Source of the DNA: Galerina marginata
Lineage: Eukaryota > Basidiomycota > Agaricomycetes > Agaricales > Galerinaceae
Length of the DNA: 64,000 bases
Reading direction: 5' to 3'
Assembly: GCA_023014335.1 (NCBI GenBank)
Contig: JAECYW010000039.1
Coordinates: 1-64,000, forward strand
Shown here one piece after another: positions 1 through 12,400 of the stretch. Every line of letters starts with the position of its first letter. Within the stretch, counting starts at the first letter, position 1. The notes beneath the pieces are model-generated. The model was not told where the DNA came from. It was given only the letters and a program-made list of their open reading frames with translations, and ran no database searches. The position numbers and the translations under genes were made by a program.

Positions 1-3000
1 AGTATGTCATCTGAACACGCCACGTACTTACCAAATAGCTACTCAAGACATTGCCCTCTCGCAAACGCCACGCATCATTAGAAACCGGACTGACTGATGG
101 TAGGTTAGTGGGAGATGGATTTAACTCGCCAAAAGAACTTACCTCGCAAGATCGCAATTTGGCTGGAGGAAAGTTGTTGCTTCGTTGGTGGTCATTGGGT
201 TGTAATGTGTAAGAACTGGGCGGGTGGTGGACCAGGATTGGAAGCTCGGCCAGTGATTTGCGATACCTAACAGATACTCGTAACGACTCCTTAGAAGCGG
301 CAGTCAAGAACGCTATAAACAAGCAAAGGAATGTCAGTGATCCACCTTGCAGCTAATCGATCATGAATGAACGCTACTCACTTCCAGGTTGAGGTCACCA
401 AACTGCACTCGGGCTAGAAATGATCAATCACGATGATAGAGCTGGACACTTCATCTTCGCTCAATTGAGGCCATAAGTGGCTTGGATGAGTGACGATCGT
501 CCTTAGGCCAAGGCTAACAAACACTGGATACCTCAAGGTAAGTCAGAGGGATGCTAAGACGAAAAAATGTATTTGCGCGCCATTAGCGGAAATGTAACGC
601 GGGTGAATGATAACTTGACTGTGAATCAATGCCGCAATTACTGTTGAAAATGCAGATATGCAATAAAACCTGTCGTAGTTCCCGCACCGGAGGGTTCGAA
701 CAGGCGGAGGGCAGAGCAGAACGTGAGACGTGTCGGTGAGAGGGGGGAAAAAGACAGAAAGAATTTGGGCTCACTTTATACATTTTCACACAGACCCTGA
801 CATGACAGAATCCGGCGTCCTGAATAAGCGACCACCCATTGACCGACTTCGCCCGCATTTCCAGCCAGATTAACTCAATAATCACCTCTCTAGATGCTTC
901 AAACACTTGTTTCAGAGGAAGCGGCAGATATATTGGCTATTGGCCACAACATGATGAATTGAGGCAAAACACTGGCAAGACGCGATTCTGACTGCAAGAG
1001 TGGATGTGACGTTCTGTCAAGGTTCCGTGTAGAGTACTAATCTAATTGAAATCTAATCTAATTGGACACAGTCCACTGACCGTAAAGCCTCGTCACGAAA
1101 ATGCCTTTCTACTAACTATCAATTCCAATGCATCCGACTGTTGGGCACGACGCCAAAAAGCCGGACTGGACCAGACTTTCAAACACTAGTGCCCTTACCT
1201 GTTGGGACCCACCGGAGACCTGAATGAGTACGATGAACCCATGCACTTCCCTACAGGTACCGGGCCGGTACTTTGATTCCCACGGGCTTGCGAGGCTCAG
1301 AGATAGGCAAAATAAAGAAACGGCTGTAGAAGGTGAAGGAGTGGATGGATTGGAGTGATTTTTGGCACAAACCCTAGGTTTTCATAGGTGTAGAATGCGA
1401 TGGTGAAAAGAACGGGGCGAAAAAATCGAAAATGGGGAATTTGCAACGAAGGAAACAGAAAACGTCCGAATATGCTTTAGGAACATGAGCAAAAACTAGG
1501 CACCGGTCCATTGAGTCTATTCCCACGGTAACGCAGCAAGATTCAAGTTCCTGCCCTTGGTAAGCGGACCCATAGCTTGTCTACCTACGGCAGGACCCGC
1601 ACGTTTCGACATGTGCCAGTGCCTTGCTCGGACCGCCGGCTGATAATAGCGAAATCTGATTCTTTGGAGACATGAGAACTCATCCCATGCCGATATCTTC
1701 GGCTGAGGGTGAAGCGCGACTGGTTTGGGCAATTTGAGGTCAGAGTGCAAGCGCTTCTATTTCCAACGACTCAGTGCTGAATTCCTTGGAAGATCAGGCA
1801 GAATTCCCATGAACCTCGGTGACTTCTCAGAGTGTTAACAATCTAGGAACCATTAATTCGCCGAAGGACTGCTATGAATACCATAGTTTTTCATATGTAT
1901 TCACGCGGATTTCTGAGGTCGAAGTATCAATGGGACTTCCAAAAGGACCGTTATTCAGACGCACAACGGTTCTCAAGAAGAGACAATGATCGTGAGGAGG
2001 ATTCCTGGCAAGCTCAGCATACGCCGTCGTTTTTCACTCACGTCCCTCCCAAATTTTTCCGCATAAAGTTATCTTTAATTTATCGTCCGGCCCTTGTAGA
2101 AGTCTGCTCTCATTATTGTATTAACCTTTAAGACTTTGTTTCAGTCACTGCTGGCTTTCAATATCTAGCATCGATGGAGTCAAGATGGAGTATGATAATT
2201 ACTTAGTGCGGTGCAGTTCAGTTCATCCCGTTCCATTTTCTTGGGCTAAGTAAGTTGAATTCATCCTCTCTTACAACAAGTTTACACTGACAATTTAATG
2301 ACCAAAATTCCTAATCAGTCCTGAGAATAGTACTATTCCGAACATATCTCTGTGGTTAACGCCACCCAGCTTTCTCTGAATGGATTGATATTGAAGTTAA
2401 TATTGGTTTCTGGAAGGAGAAGCAATCCAATGCACGCGGTATTGCTAACGACCCCGACTTAGAACAAAAGCTCGGCATCGGACAGGTTGCTGACGAAGAC
2501 TGAAGCGGCCTGGTCAGGTGGGCGGAAGGAGGAAGCATGTGTTCAACGGGTCGTCAGTGTGCGTGAACATGTAGTAAAATCGGGTGCAACCTGATGTGAA
2601 GCAAAAACGATGACTGGGAGAATAACCTGGCGTCTGGTTGCAGGAACAGGAGAGGTGGCGGCAACGTTGGTTTTGATCTTATCTACGAGGCAATGGAGGG
2701 CATGGATGGGGATTGCGGCGCTCAACTTTCAAGGGGAGATCTGTTGTGTAAAGACAAGCTGAGCCCAATGAGTACTGTATTAATCCTCAAATAAAACTCA
2801 CTGGGCTCGTTCAGCAGGCCATTAAGTCGATTCAGAACACAAGACAAAGGGAGTGGGCCTTGACGGTCGCTACTGGCGCTGCAAAACTTAGTTATACTAA
2901 TAGTAATAAGGCGCGTCTCGTCAACCTATCAGTCACGACTCACGTGTTGCGCGCTGGTAGTCTCTCACGACTCCCTATCCAATCCCAATTCCAATCTCAA

Positions 3001-6000
3001 TCTCCCATTACTCTTCCGTATCTGCTTGCTCCTTATGCAATTATCTGTGTAACCTACGCTCTCTGGGCAGCTTTGACGCCTTGAAAATCCCTGCCACTCG
3101 TGCGACGCCGTCCATTGTGCATACTGTTACTCTTTTTTCCAACTTTATTCATGAGTGAAAAAATAAATATTCGATCAAAAATTGAGCAATTCAACGGCGC
3201 CGTCAAACAAATTCACGAACAAAGATAATATTATTGGACAAATCGTCCGGTGCTCTGAAAATCAGTGAAATAGACTGGGTACGAGAGCAAACGAAGTCGA
3301 CATAGGGCTGAACTCTGCTCTGCCTCGTGTGAGGCGGACAGGTCTGGGCACAATTGGGGTGCCAACATTGGCCGAGTAAGCGGAGGATGGAGCAACTCGG
3401 TGAAAGGTCGAGAAGATATGAAGTGCCGCATGATCCTTAACCTCCTTGACGCTGTAATAAATCAATGAGCAACGTTTTACGCAAAAAGGAAAGGGAAAGA
3501 AGGGGCTTACGGGTTTGATTAGGGTTCTCCTCACTAGGTGGGTACGCAGTTTACAGTCCAAGTTTAGTCGAACAGGAACTTTAAGTTCATCCTTTCTTCC
3601 TTGGAAGGTGAAAATAAGTCAGTTCGCGAAATGGTCGCCAAAATAACATACGCATACGCACTTCATTTCTCTTAATTTGCTTCTACGCCTCGTTCAACGA
3701 GTGCGTCGGACCAAGAGAGATTTATCGACGCCACGATAGACTGGCAGCGGAGATATAGCAGGGAGAGCTTGCAGGTAACGTGGCACGGCGAAGGCCTGAA
3801 TTCGAAGTTTGAACTCGCGTTCGGTGAGATCGACGGCGGGAAAGCAATGATGAGCTAGGTGTGGTGCTGGTTGTAGGCAGATCAAGGTAAAAGGCACCGC
3901 CCAGTGGGCAGCAGTGGCTACGATAGGTTCAGTCTATCATGCTGAGGAGAAGGACGATGCATTAGCGCATTAAAGGGTAGCAAAGCGACAATATATATCT
4001 GTGAACTTTGATTCCGTTTCCCCGTGTCGCTCAGCTCCATCATTAGTCGTGCTTGATGACCTATATTCGCGCCAATGGACTGCCCTTCGTGACTGGTCTC
4101 TCGGCGGTCGTCGAAGCGGCTTACGGTCTTGAATGACAAGGGGGGTGCTCGCTGGCGAAGCTGAAAGGTTGTGCGCAGTCTCGAGCAGCAGCACGTACTT
4201 ACGAGGGCAGGTGGGAGGAAGGCGGGGGGTGGACCTGCTGGAAGTTCCATAGAGGATTGGCACCGTCCATGGACAGGTAGAACCTGCAAAAGATCATTAG
4301 CAAGGCTTTATCATGATGAACGAGAGGGAAAGACTGACTTACCGCAGTTTTACCCTCTTGATAACGTCTGGTTAGAAATCCTAGGTAGGGTCAAGCATGG
4401 TTTAGTGCGCGAAACAGTTATATGACTATACTTACGTACCGCCTCTCAGCCCAAGCGTCTCCCGCTGAGTCGACTTCGTCATCATGGTCACTGAAGAGGT
4501 AATATAAACATTCATTGTTGGCGGCCTAGTCGCTGTCGTTCACAGGCTTGACTTTGGCGCGCAAATTCAATGCAGAAGCTCTTGTAGAGCTAAGATGGCG
4601 CGTAATCCCTGCAGTCGTCGATGTTTACAGTGTTGAACGGATAGGAATCGGGTGCAGGCTGAGGGAAATGATGTGCCAGTGGTGGTCTGCTGATCAGTGT
4701 GCTGCAAACATTCGGCAGGATTCGGCAAACACCGAATTCCCATCAAATCATTGCATCAGCCTAAGTTGGCAGGGTCTGCACAAAGACGGTACATGAAACA
4801 AAGTCGCACCAATGGTTCTGGAATGCATTTACCAGAACGAATGAGATTTACGAAAAAAAAAGAATCTGTCAAGCAAAAGGAGAGGGTAAGTTGCAAGCAA
4901 GACACTAAGTGCGGTGGCGCAGAAAAAGTGTTCGAGGGAATGACAAGATACGCCTAGAATGACGTGGTTGTAGCTACCTGAGAGCCAATATTTAGATCTA
5001 CAGAAACTAAATTACCGATGAGAAGCACGCCAGGCCCACACTTTAAATCATTTTAAGAAAAAAAAACAGCCCAAGTGAAGACGGGGGTTCATAGACGTAC
5101 GCGCAGAAGGCGGCGGTCGGGAACCAGAACCAAATCCACGAGTAGGTGATATCGGCATTGAATACCAAGTCCTGGCTACAACCTGATAAGGGAGACGGTC
5201 AGATTGGAAAACCGAGAAACACTTTTTATTTACCGAAAGGTCAGTTTTCTGAACAGAATTGCGGTTTTCCAAGACGGTGAGGACAGAGTGAACCGACGGT
5301 TTCGCGCCGTTCAATCCGAATTTGACCTGTTTGTTGATATGAAATCAGTACTGTCGCTAGAATCACTTTGAATCATCCACTCTGACCTCCTTTAAATAAT
5401 ACCTACGGGGTTGGAATAAGTAAGTCGAAGACACGAAGAAGGAGGGAAAAACTCACAGATAATACCACAGCATCTACGAGTATACGGTAAAGCTACACCT
5501 GACTCGTTTTCGAGCTGAGCTAAACCGGCCAAAACCGATGGAGCTGACTACGCGAAGGACAAACAGTGCCTGCGTAAATATCAACCAACCATCGTCGGTA
5601 TCGACAAAAAGCAATTTTATCTAGCAAAAAATGTCGTGAGGAACTGAGAGAACACAGAGGAGAAGAAGATACGATATTGGGGAAGGGGAAGAGAACGATC
5701 AATTAAACTCACGTAAACATTCAGGTGTTTTCAGTAGTGCAAGCTAATTATGCACCGTTTTCTTGTCGGTCAACTCTAAGCGGGTCGAGCAGGGCGAAGA
5801 GTCAATGGCGAGCGTGTCTTTCGGGGTCAATAACGCGTCCTTTTCCCCCACTCGAGTTGATGTTTAGGCTCGGACTTGAGTTTAGTTTCGAAGTTGACGA
5901 CTTCCTCGCCATGCCCGAGTGCGCAAGGTACGAGAAGGACCTGGTGACTGTCAACGTGAAAGATTCAATAGGGCTCGTGGAAGCGAGAATCCGGTGGTGT

Positions 6001-7514
6001 GTAGAGTGTAAGTAGGGAACAGGACAGCTTGGCGGGTGTGGAAGGAAGGAAGTGGTGTACGTACGTTGGGGTGGCGGGCTTTGATAGAGCGTTGAGGTTG
6101 AAGCCGACGCTGGCACGCTGGGCATGGGCAACGATGACGAGGTGGGCGGTAAGTCACCGTAAGTGCGATGAGATGATAGTGGTGGTGCATCGCTAGTAGC
6201 CTAGTGCTCATCGAGCTTCTGTAGTTCGGTGAGGATCTCATCGTTTTGGGGGAGGCATTGGGTGATGTGGACGCACGATTGCATCCAGTCTTCGGCTTCA
6301 ATGCGCTATTCGTCGTGAACGCAGTTCGGTGAGGCAGGCGAGCCATTAGCGGCTGCGGCAGGGAGGGCTGGCGGACATAGTAGCGGCTGCAGGCAGAAAC
6401 GGGAGCAGCTGCACAAGTGACGGACTGACCTTCGTTTCCCGCCGGTCTCACTATCAACCCTGTCCAATAGCACTATTTCCGCCCAGCGCCCGCACCCTCT
6501 GCCCCAACTCTCTTCGTATGAAAACTTATCACCTAGTCCCGCGCCTGTGCCGAGGGCTGCTTGCACGTCGCGATAGAGGAGCCGTCGTCGAGTGTGAAGC
6601 CACGATGCAGTCAATCGTTTCGATGGATACGTCCGTATCGGTGTTGGCTAACGGGAGGAAGGCGGGTTGACGCCAGCATAGTCCAATGTTGAGACAGACA
6701 AGTAGGCGGGCTGGGGGTGATTGTAATGGTTGTCGAGAAACAAAGCGAGCGGCCCGTGTTATTGATCCGATCAGTCAGCACTAGTCAGCGCTCACCTCCA
6801 CTTTGGTTCGTCTTGAGGTAAAGTCGAGTTGAAACCTTGTCTTCAGGACTTCCAGTAAGAAATCTCCTCCCAACCTTCGTGCGTCAATTTATTGGTCCAT
6901 TAGACGCTTCGAACTGTCCAAACGAGGAAATACTTGCATTTGATGGAAATGGTTGACTACAAATGAAGAGTACAATTTCGCACGAGCGTTTAGCCAATAT
7001 AGATGAGGAATGATTATACTTACGAAATGGGGAGCCTCAAAGAAATAAACTCAGCTTTTTCCAGTAGAAAGCTTGGATCGAGGGCGACGGTACAGACAGT
7101 TGAATGAGTAGCCAGAGCGCGTCCTCTCCCTTCCGGGACATAATCTGAAAGTAGTTTAGGCGTCAACAGTTGGTGAAAAGTACTCAGGTGATACGTGGAC
7201 GTGCCCTTGCCGAATCCAAAACCGACGCGATTGAAAATTTCCACACTACCGGCTCACACGCTAACGAGTTTAACCACAAAACTGGTGTCATTCAAATGGG
7301 TATGAGTACACATGTAGATGTACACTGCGACCATCACTTGTGCCAAACCTATTACTGTCTTTACCGCGGAACGATGGTGCAGAGGGTATTATTAGGAGAG
7401 AAATTTATTAGTCAAAAAATAGGTGTCTAGATACTCAGTGAATAATTAAGGACGGCATCACTAGTAACCATAAATTAGTAGGACAAGGCTCGACACCCAG
7501 GACAGGAGCAGTTG
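1..7514. other. gene-poor stretch, no defensible gene
   Basis: No family is recognisable on either strand and all open frames are short and unsupported. Several good minus-strand donor-like sites occur (near 3510, 4200, 4340, 4445 and 7020), so decayed or fast-evolving minus-strand genes are possible. One weak candidate is a minus-strand pair of exons ending near 6893, with a GTAAGT donor near 7021 and a stop after a Ser-rich tail. Another is an acidic minus-strand segment near 6205-6310 followed by a Ser/Pro-rich frame down to about 5800. Neither could be joined into a convincing protein. Confidence 0.4.
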
Positions 7515-8232
7515 TTACTGCAAACTCCTTCCGCTGTAAAGTAAGACGGTAGAAACTACACACGCCTCAAAAATCCCGGCATGAAATGCTTCGCTGGTTA
7601 ATTCGAGGACAACTTTGCAGATATCGGTACTCAAGCTGATCCTCGCAAGCTCCTCTGGTGAATTTCTTCCCGTACTGTACAGCTACGGAAATTAATGTAA
7701 ATCAAGACCGCCTGAGCTGACTGAAAGGCAGGCATAATACGTACATATGTTCCTTTCGCATGAGGAACCCATGCGTATGTTTTCCCCCCCATTGTCATTG
7801 TTCGATATCTGAAAGTTGTGCTTAGAATTTCGACTGAAAATTTCTGCGACGGACATACTTTTGGTCGGCAGAGAGCCTCAGGAACAGCGCTGTCGGTTGC
7901 TGAGCAATAATACCCTTCGCCTCTACAGAAGGATGTCGGGCCCATTGGATTGTCGCAAATTTACCCCCAGGCTTCGAAATGCTAGTTGTATGTCCCGTCG
8001 TTGACACCTCGAAAAATTTGAGGTTGTTAGGTCCAGTGATGAGGCAACTGCAAATGTCGGGATTGAAAAGCGTGAATGTGAATTTCAGGATGGTCGTAGC
8101 GTCATGTTGGGAGGGAAGGATGCCAAAGGTAGGCGGCAAAACAGGGGATTTTGGCCATGGAATTTCGTTAATGGAGTTTACGTTCTGTGGGTTCTTCCAG
8201 CCTGCTTGAGCGTATGGATTGTTGGTATACAT
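7515..8232 (-). CDS. DUF6593-domain protein, 3 exons, 201 aa
   Basis: Modelled exons are 8232-7859, 7808-7745 and 7682-7515; introns are 50 and 62 nt and the frame closes at TAA. Residues about 45-195 follow the DUF6593 pattern of agaricomycete proteins: a beta-rich start (TFTLFNPD), an Ile/Thr-rich turn, a conserved I-x-W (ATIQWARHP), then K-x-Y-x-W (GGKTYAWVP). The end is the characteristic block ARISLSTDICKVVLELTSEA followed by a hydrophobic EACVVSTVLL. The N-terminus (MYTNNPYAQAGWKNPQ) is Asn/Pro-rich and probably disordered. The role of DUF6593 is unknown. There is no signal peptide, so the product is probably cytosolic. The start is the first ATG giving an uninterrupted frame. I am confident of the family and fairly sure of the splicing. 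Confidence 0.85.
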
Positions 8233-9181
8233 GGCGCGATGAGTTGAAAACGGATGTTTGTCTGCCCGAATCTTCAAGCACATGCGGCTTTTATTCTACA
8301 ACTTAAGCCAGTGAGTTTTTCAAGAGTCCAAGTACTCCGCAGTACAATGATTACGAGGAAGTGAGATGAGATATAAACATTTTTTGCTGGTGCATCATTC
8401 ACCTGTGTAAACGGTAAATTTAACACGCGTTAGTGCCTTCAGCCGCGTTTTCTGATTCGTTGGTATCCATTTTGCGAAAAACAACTTAATACTGGTGCAA
8501 AGACAAGGGGCTACCGTGTCGACTACAGGAGCATGGCGTGATGGAACCTATGCTACGAGATCATGATGTCCGGCTTTAACCTCATTATTACCAGAGTTCA
8601 TGCTGATGTAGGTTGTGAAACGGTTTGACATGCTTACAACGCAGAAAGTCCGGACCAACTGGTAGAAAATGAAGTCGCATACTATAACTGTTTTAATGAT
8701 TTTTTTCTTCCGAATTTAAAACATTGCTCAAGGCTTTTAGACACTGGAAATTTGGCACTCTATGAGGTACAAGTACAAAATAAATGCTTCCTGATCCGAT
8801 CATTTATGCGGAACTGCTGGGACGGAACACTTCGACGATCCTGGAATTGATGCGTATTGACTGCCAGTCCATATTTTCCGGTGTGCTCTCACCATAGCCG
8901 GCAAATCTCACATACTGGTCTTCAGAAATGAACCGAAGCAAGTTCCCGGTACGAACAGTCCCTCGGTTGTTGGCCTTGGTTGTCTGCAACCGGTATTAGT
9001 AGAATAGAAAACTGCTTCATCGTCACCCCAATGACTGGTTTTGATTGCGTCATTCTCAAAATACACGCTGCACTATGGCTTGGTGCGCAGCTGAACAGCC
9101 CTGGTTGATTTTTTCACCCAACACTGTAAATAGTCCTCCGGTATTGACAATCCCGGAGGAATAAAATAGGCAGCAGTTATT
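8233..9181. other. intergenic, small orphan minus-strand frame
   Basis: Upstream region of the DUF6593 gene. It holds one 61-codon minus-strand frame at 8804-8989 with no recognisable relatives, perhaps a remnant. A compact hairpin sits near 9135-9161: an 8-bp perfect stem TCCTCCGG / CCGGAGGA with an 11-nt loop. Nothing else stands out. Confidence 0.35.
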
Positions 9182-9424
9182 TACAGCTAATTACGAATCG
9201 ATAGACCAGATCGTACAACGCTCCACCAATTGATCTTGTTTACTTTTGGAGCCGGCGGGGCGGCCAAATAAATATTTTAGAGTACGCAGTGCTCTGAATG
9301 TGGCAGCACATACCATTTGCAGAAGGGCAACCATTGTCCCTTTTATTTGCCCAGCCCCAAATGTAAATAAGATCAATTTGTGGAGCAGTACGCGAGCTGG
9401 TCTATCGATTCGTAATTAGCTGTA
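9182..9424. mobile_element. MITE-like palindromic element, 243 bp, TA-flanked
   Basis: The left arm from 9182 (TACAGCTAATTACGAATCG) and the right arm read backwards from 9424 match perfectly for the first 28 bases. They then remain alignable for about 70 bp, with shared blocks such as GCTCCAC, AATTGATCTT and TTTACNTTTGG. The two arms make up most of the element. Both ends carry TA, the target preferred by Tc1/mariner-type elements, so CAGCTAATTACG would be the start of the terminal inverted repeat. There is no transposase frame inside. I infer a non-autonomous Tc1/mariner-like MITE; the superfamily is a guess from the TA ends. Confidence 0.7.
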
Positions 9425-12400
9425 CTACTTGGACGCGGGGCTGTACGCTATTGATGCAATACAAATTATGGATTAATCTTGTGCTGTCAAGATTTTGTTT
9501 GTTTCCCTAGCTGCAAAAGGTCGCCAAATATGGGCGAATCATGTTCTCGAATATGTAGTGCTGTGATCGCTTTGAAACGATGCCTGTCGAGAGGCTTGAA
9601 CTGAGAATGAGACCAATCTGATCAGGTTTAAAGACTGTAAATAACTGACATGAATCGACGTGGACTGGCCCAGAGCGGTTTTATGTAGTTCTCGACGGTT
9701 ACAGAACTGCATTATTTCCAATAAAGCAAGTGCTAAAATGGTCGAGACTTAGAGATTCGTGCTGTTCAGTTGCATCTTTTTTAGTTCTTCACGGAAAAAT
9801 ATGATTTTAGTATTCTTAGAAAGACAATGTATGTAGTTATCGTTGACCCATGTTGCAGATTAAAATATCTGTTGAGTCCGATGTAAACCGGTCGTTCGTT
9901 GGTCCTCATATTTTCATGGACCGGACCGCGATCACTGAACACGTGCTCATAACATTTAGATCGCTGCCAGCGGAGTGTTGAACTCATACCACCACCGACG
10001 TCCACCTACGCAGCCTCACGATGGCAGTTCCACCTAGCAGTCGGTACAAGCTTATCTGAGGCTTGTATCGTGCTGGACTCCCATGTGAGGAGTTTCAGCC
10101 GCTTGGTGGTCGGATGCGCTGCTGTGAACTTAGTCATTGGTTCACCTAACAGTACACCCCCTTCAACAACTTTGGGATAAGCGGAAAAAATACACGCGAA
10201 ACTCGTACTGTGGTGCGTCGGGAGCCTTTATGTCGGCTATGGACTCTCTTGTGATTCGCTATCGGGGTATTTTGGGCAAATAGCAAGATGCGATATGTGC
10301 GATATGGTATTTTCTTGACCACGAAATTGTACATTACTGATTCATTGCTATTCGGGGTGCCCACTATATACACCTCTCCTTGAACTTTATTTTTGCAGGC
10401 AAATCGTTACCGTGAGATCGGCCGCTCACATGTGGCGACTACTCGTATTCTGTGGGACATCGTCGACACAGGAAATTATTGGCGAGTCTGTGGATGCCGG
10501 AAACCGTCTTTGACGGCGCTTCTCGACGCCATTGACTCATCTCCTCGCCCTGCTGGTTGGAAAACCTTCCCGCGGCGGCATTATTGAAGATAGGGTGAGT
10601 TATTTATGACTCTTCGAGTCGTTGGCTATGATGCGATGACCCATTTCAATAGTTTCATGATGTCGTCGCTGGATGTGATCGAATCGATCCGTTCCACCGT
10701 CGCGGGATGGGTCCTTGACCCATCAGTCATAGACGCCCATCTTTTTCCGTGTGGCCTCCACCGCCCTCCAATTTCGTACGTCCACCCCTTATTTTGCTTG
10801 AGTACTGATTCCCGCAGCTCCATCCTGGCACGTTTCGCGCCGACTCCCGTTTCGAGAACAACTCAAACCGCCTACTTTTCGCACAGGGCTTCAGAACGTA
10901 GTTAGCGCCCGAGTGCTGGGTGCCTTCGACCGTCTTTAAATTAATGTGGTAGATTGGTGTACTGTGATGCAGTATCGCCTTGGTTTATCTCCTTTGTACC
11001 CTATCTCTAAGATTTGAACCTCTGAAAGCCTCCTTTGATTGGTACTGCGAATGAATTCGATGTCGCGATGCCAAGCATTTTAGCTAACCGAATAATCTTT
11101 AACCGTCGCTAGTTAATAGGGCTTCAGAAAGCAAGTGCGAAGATGCCCGGGGTTTATCGTACCGTACGGCTGAGGGCTGCAATCGGCCTTGACGAATCAA
11201 GCGTAATTCGTAAATCAACGCGGAAGGTTGGATTTTAGACTAGAGCAAATAACTGGCCGAGAACTGTTATAGAACGGGAAAAAAGCCATAGTAACAGCGT
11301 TTAGACTCCATCAGTTCGGAATAACAAGACTTGAGATTCACGGTGTTGACGGTTACACTACCTCGCCGCGCTTTATTCCTCCCGCTCGATATCCCTCCCT
11401 CTTAGATAAATTCCCCGTGTATAGAGTCGCTATTTCTTGTATCTACTTCACTCGTTTCCACGAGATTTCCCCGCCTTTGCTTTTACTCCAATAATTTCAA
11501 TAAAGACCTCGCATAGCACGTACGTCTCTTCCTCTCTTCGATCCGACTTTTCGGATTCCCTTATTTTCTAACTTCGCGGTTATGATCACTCAAGGCTTAA
11601 ACGCTTGTTTCGCCCATCTCGTCGCCGCATTTTTGTCAGTTCCGTCATATTCCATCTCTATTTCATCGCATTTTAATGAACCTTTTTCAAGGACCAAGGT
11701 GGTGCTGCTTCTCATCGCATGCTCTCACAAACTGGCGCATGATAATCCTGGAACTATGGTTCACCCCATGTTCGCCTTCCAGCCCCACTTCAATACCCTG
11801 TCGGCTTCCTCTGCCTGAAAGACTGGTGGGAAAACTAAACACTGCAACATGACTTCGTTTTCCACCAGCGTAATGCAAGTGGACAAAAAAAGTCGGGTTC
11901 GAATTAAATAATGAAAGGTAAAAAAGTATAGAATCGCGTTATCTTAAATGGGCTTCACGGACAGCCACAGGTGTTGTTGAAACATGCGCAGGCAAAAAGA
12001 AAGTCTGACGTTGCCGCAGGAGCTGATTTTAAACATTTAGTATACGGGAGAATTAGGACATGGTTGAAGGTAGAGTAACCTACTCACGAGCGACAATTTC
12101 GGACTCTGATGAAGCTGGAAAGTATAAAGTTGAGTGATAACGATAACTTATGAGAATATTACTTCGAGCTTTGCGAGCTACACGCTTGTTGTACATTGTA
12201 TAAAAGATAAAAAGACCAGCATGAAAGGAGACGGACGCCCATGTTGAAAACAACCAGGACGAAGAACCGGAGAAGAACCGCGCAGCCAGCGGACGTCGTC
12301 TCAGTTATCCCCAATATTATGCGTACTGAGATAGGGCTGGAGTCTACTAGCAAGATACGATTAGGAAAGAGACAAATCATAGTGAAAGAAGGATACATAC

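Noticed and set aside
5951..6457. 168-codon minus-strand frame rich in Arg/His/Pro
   Set aside because: Composition looks like an out-of-frame reading; other frames of the same segment look at least as coding-like.
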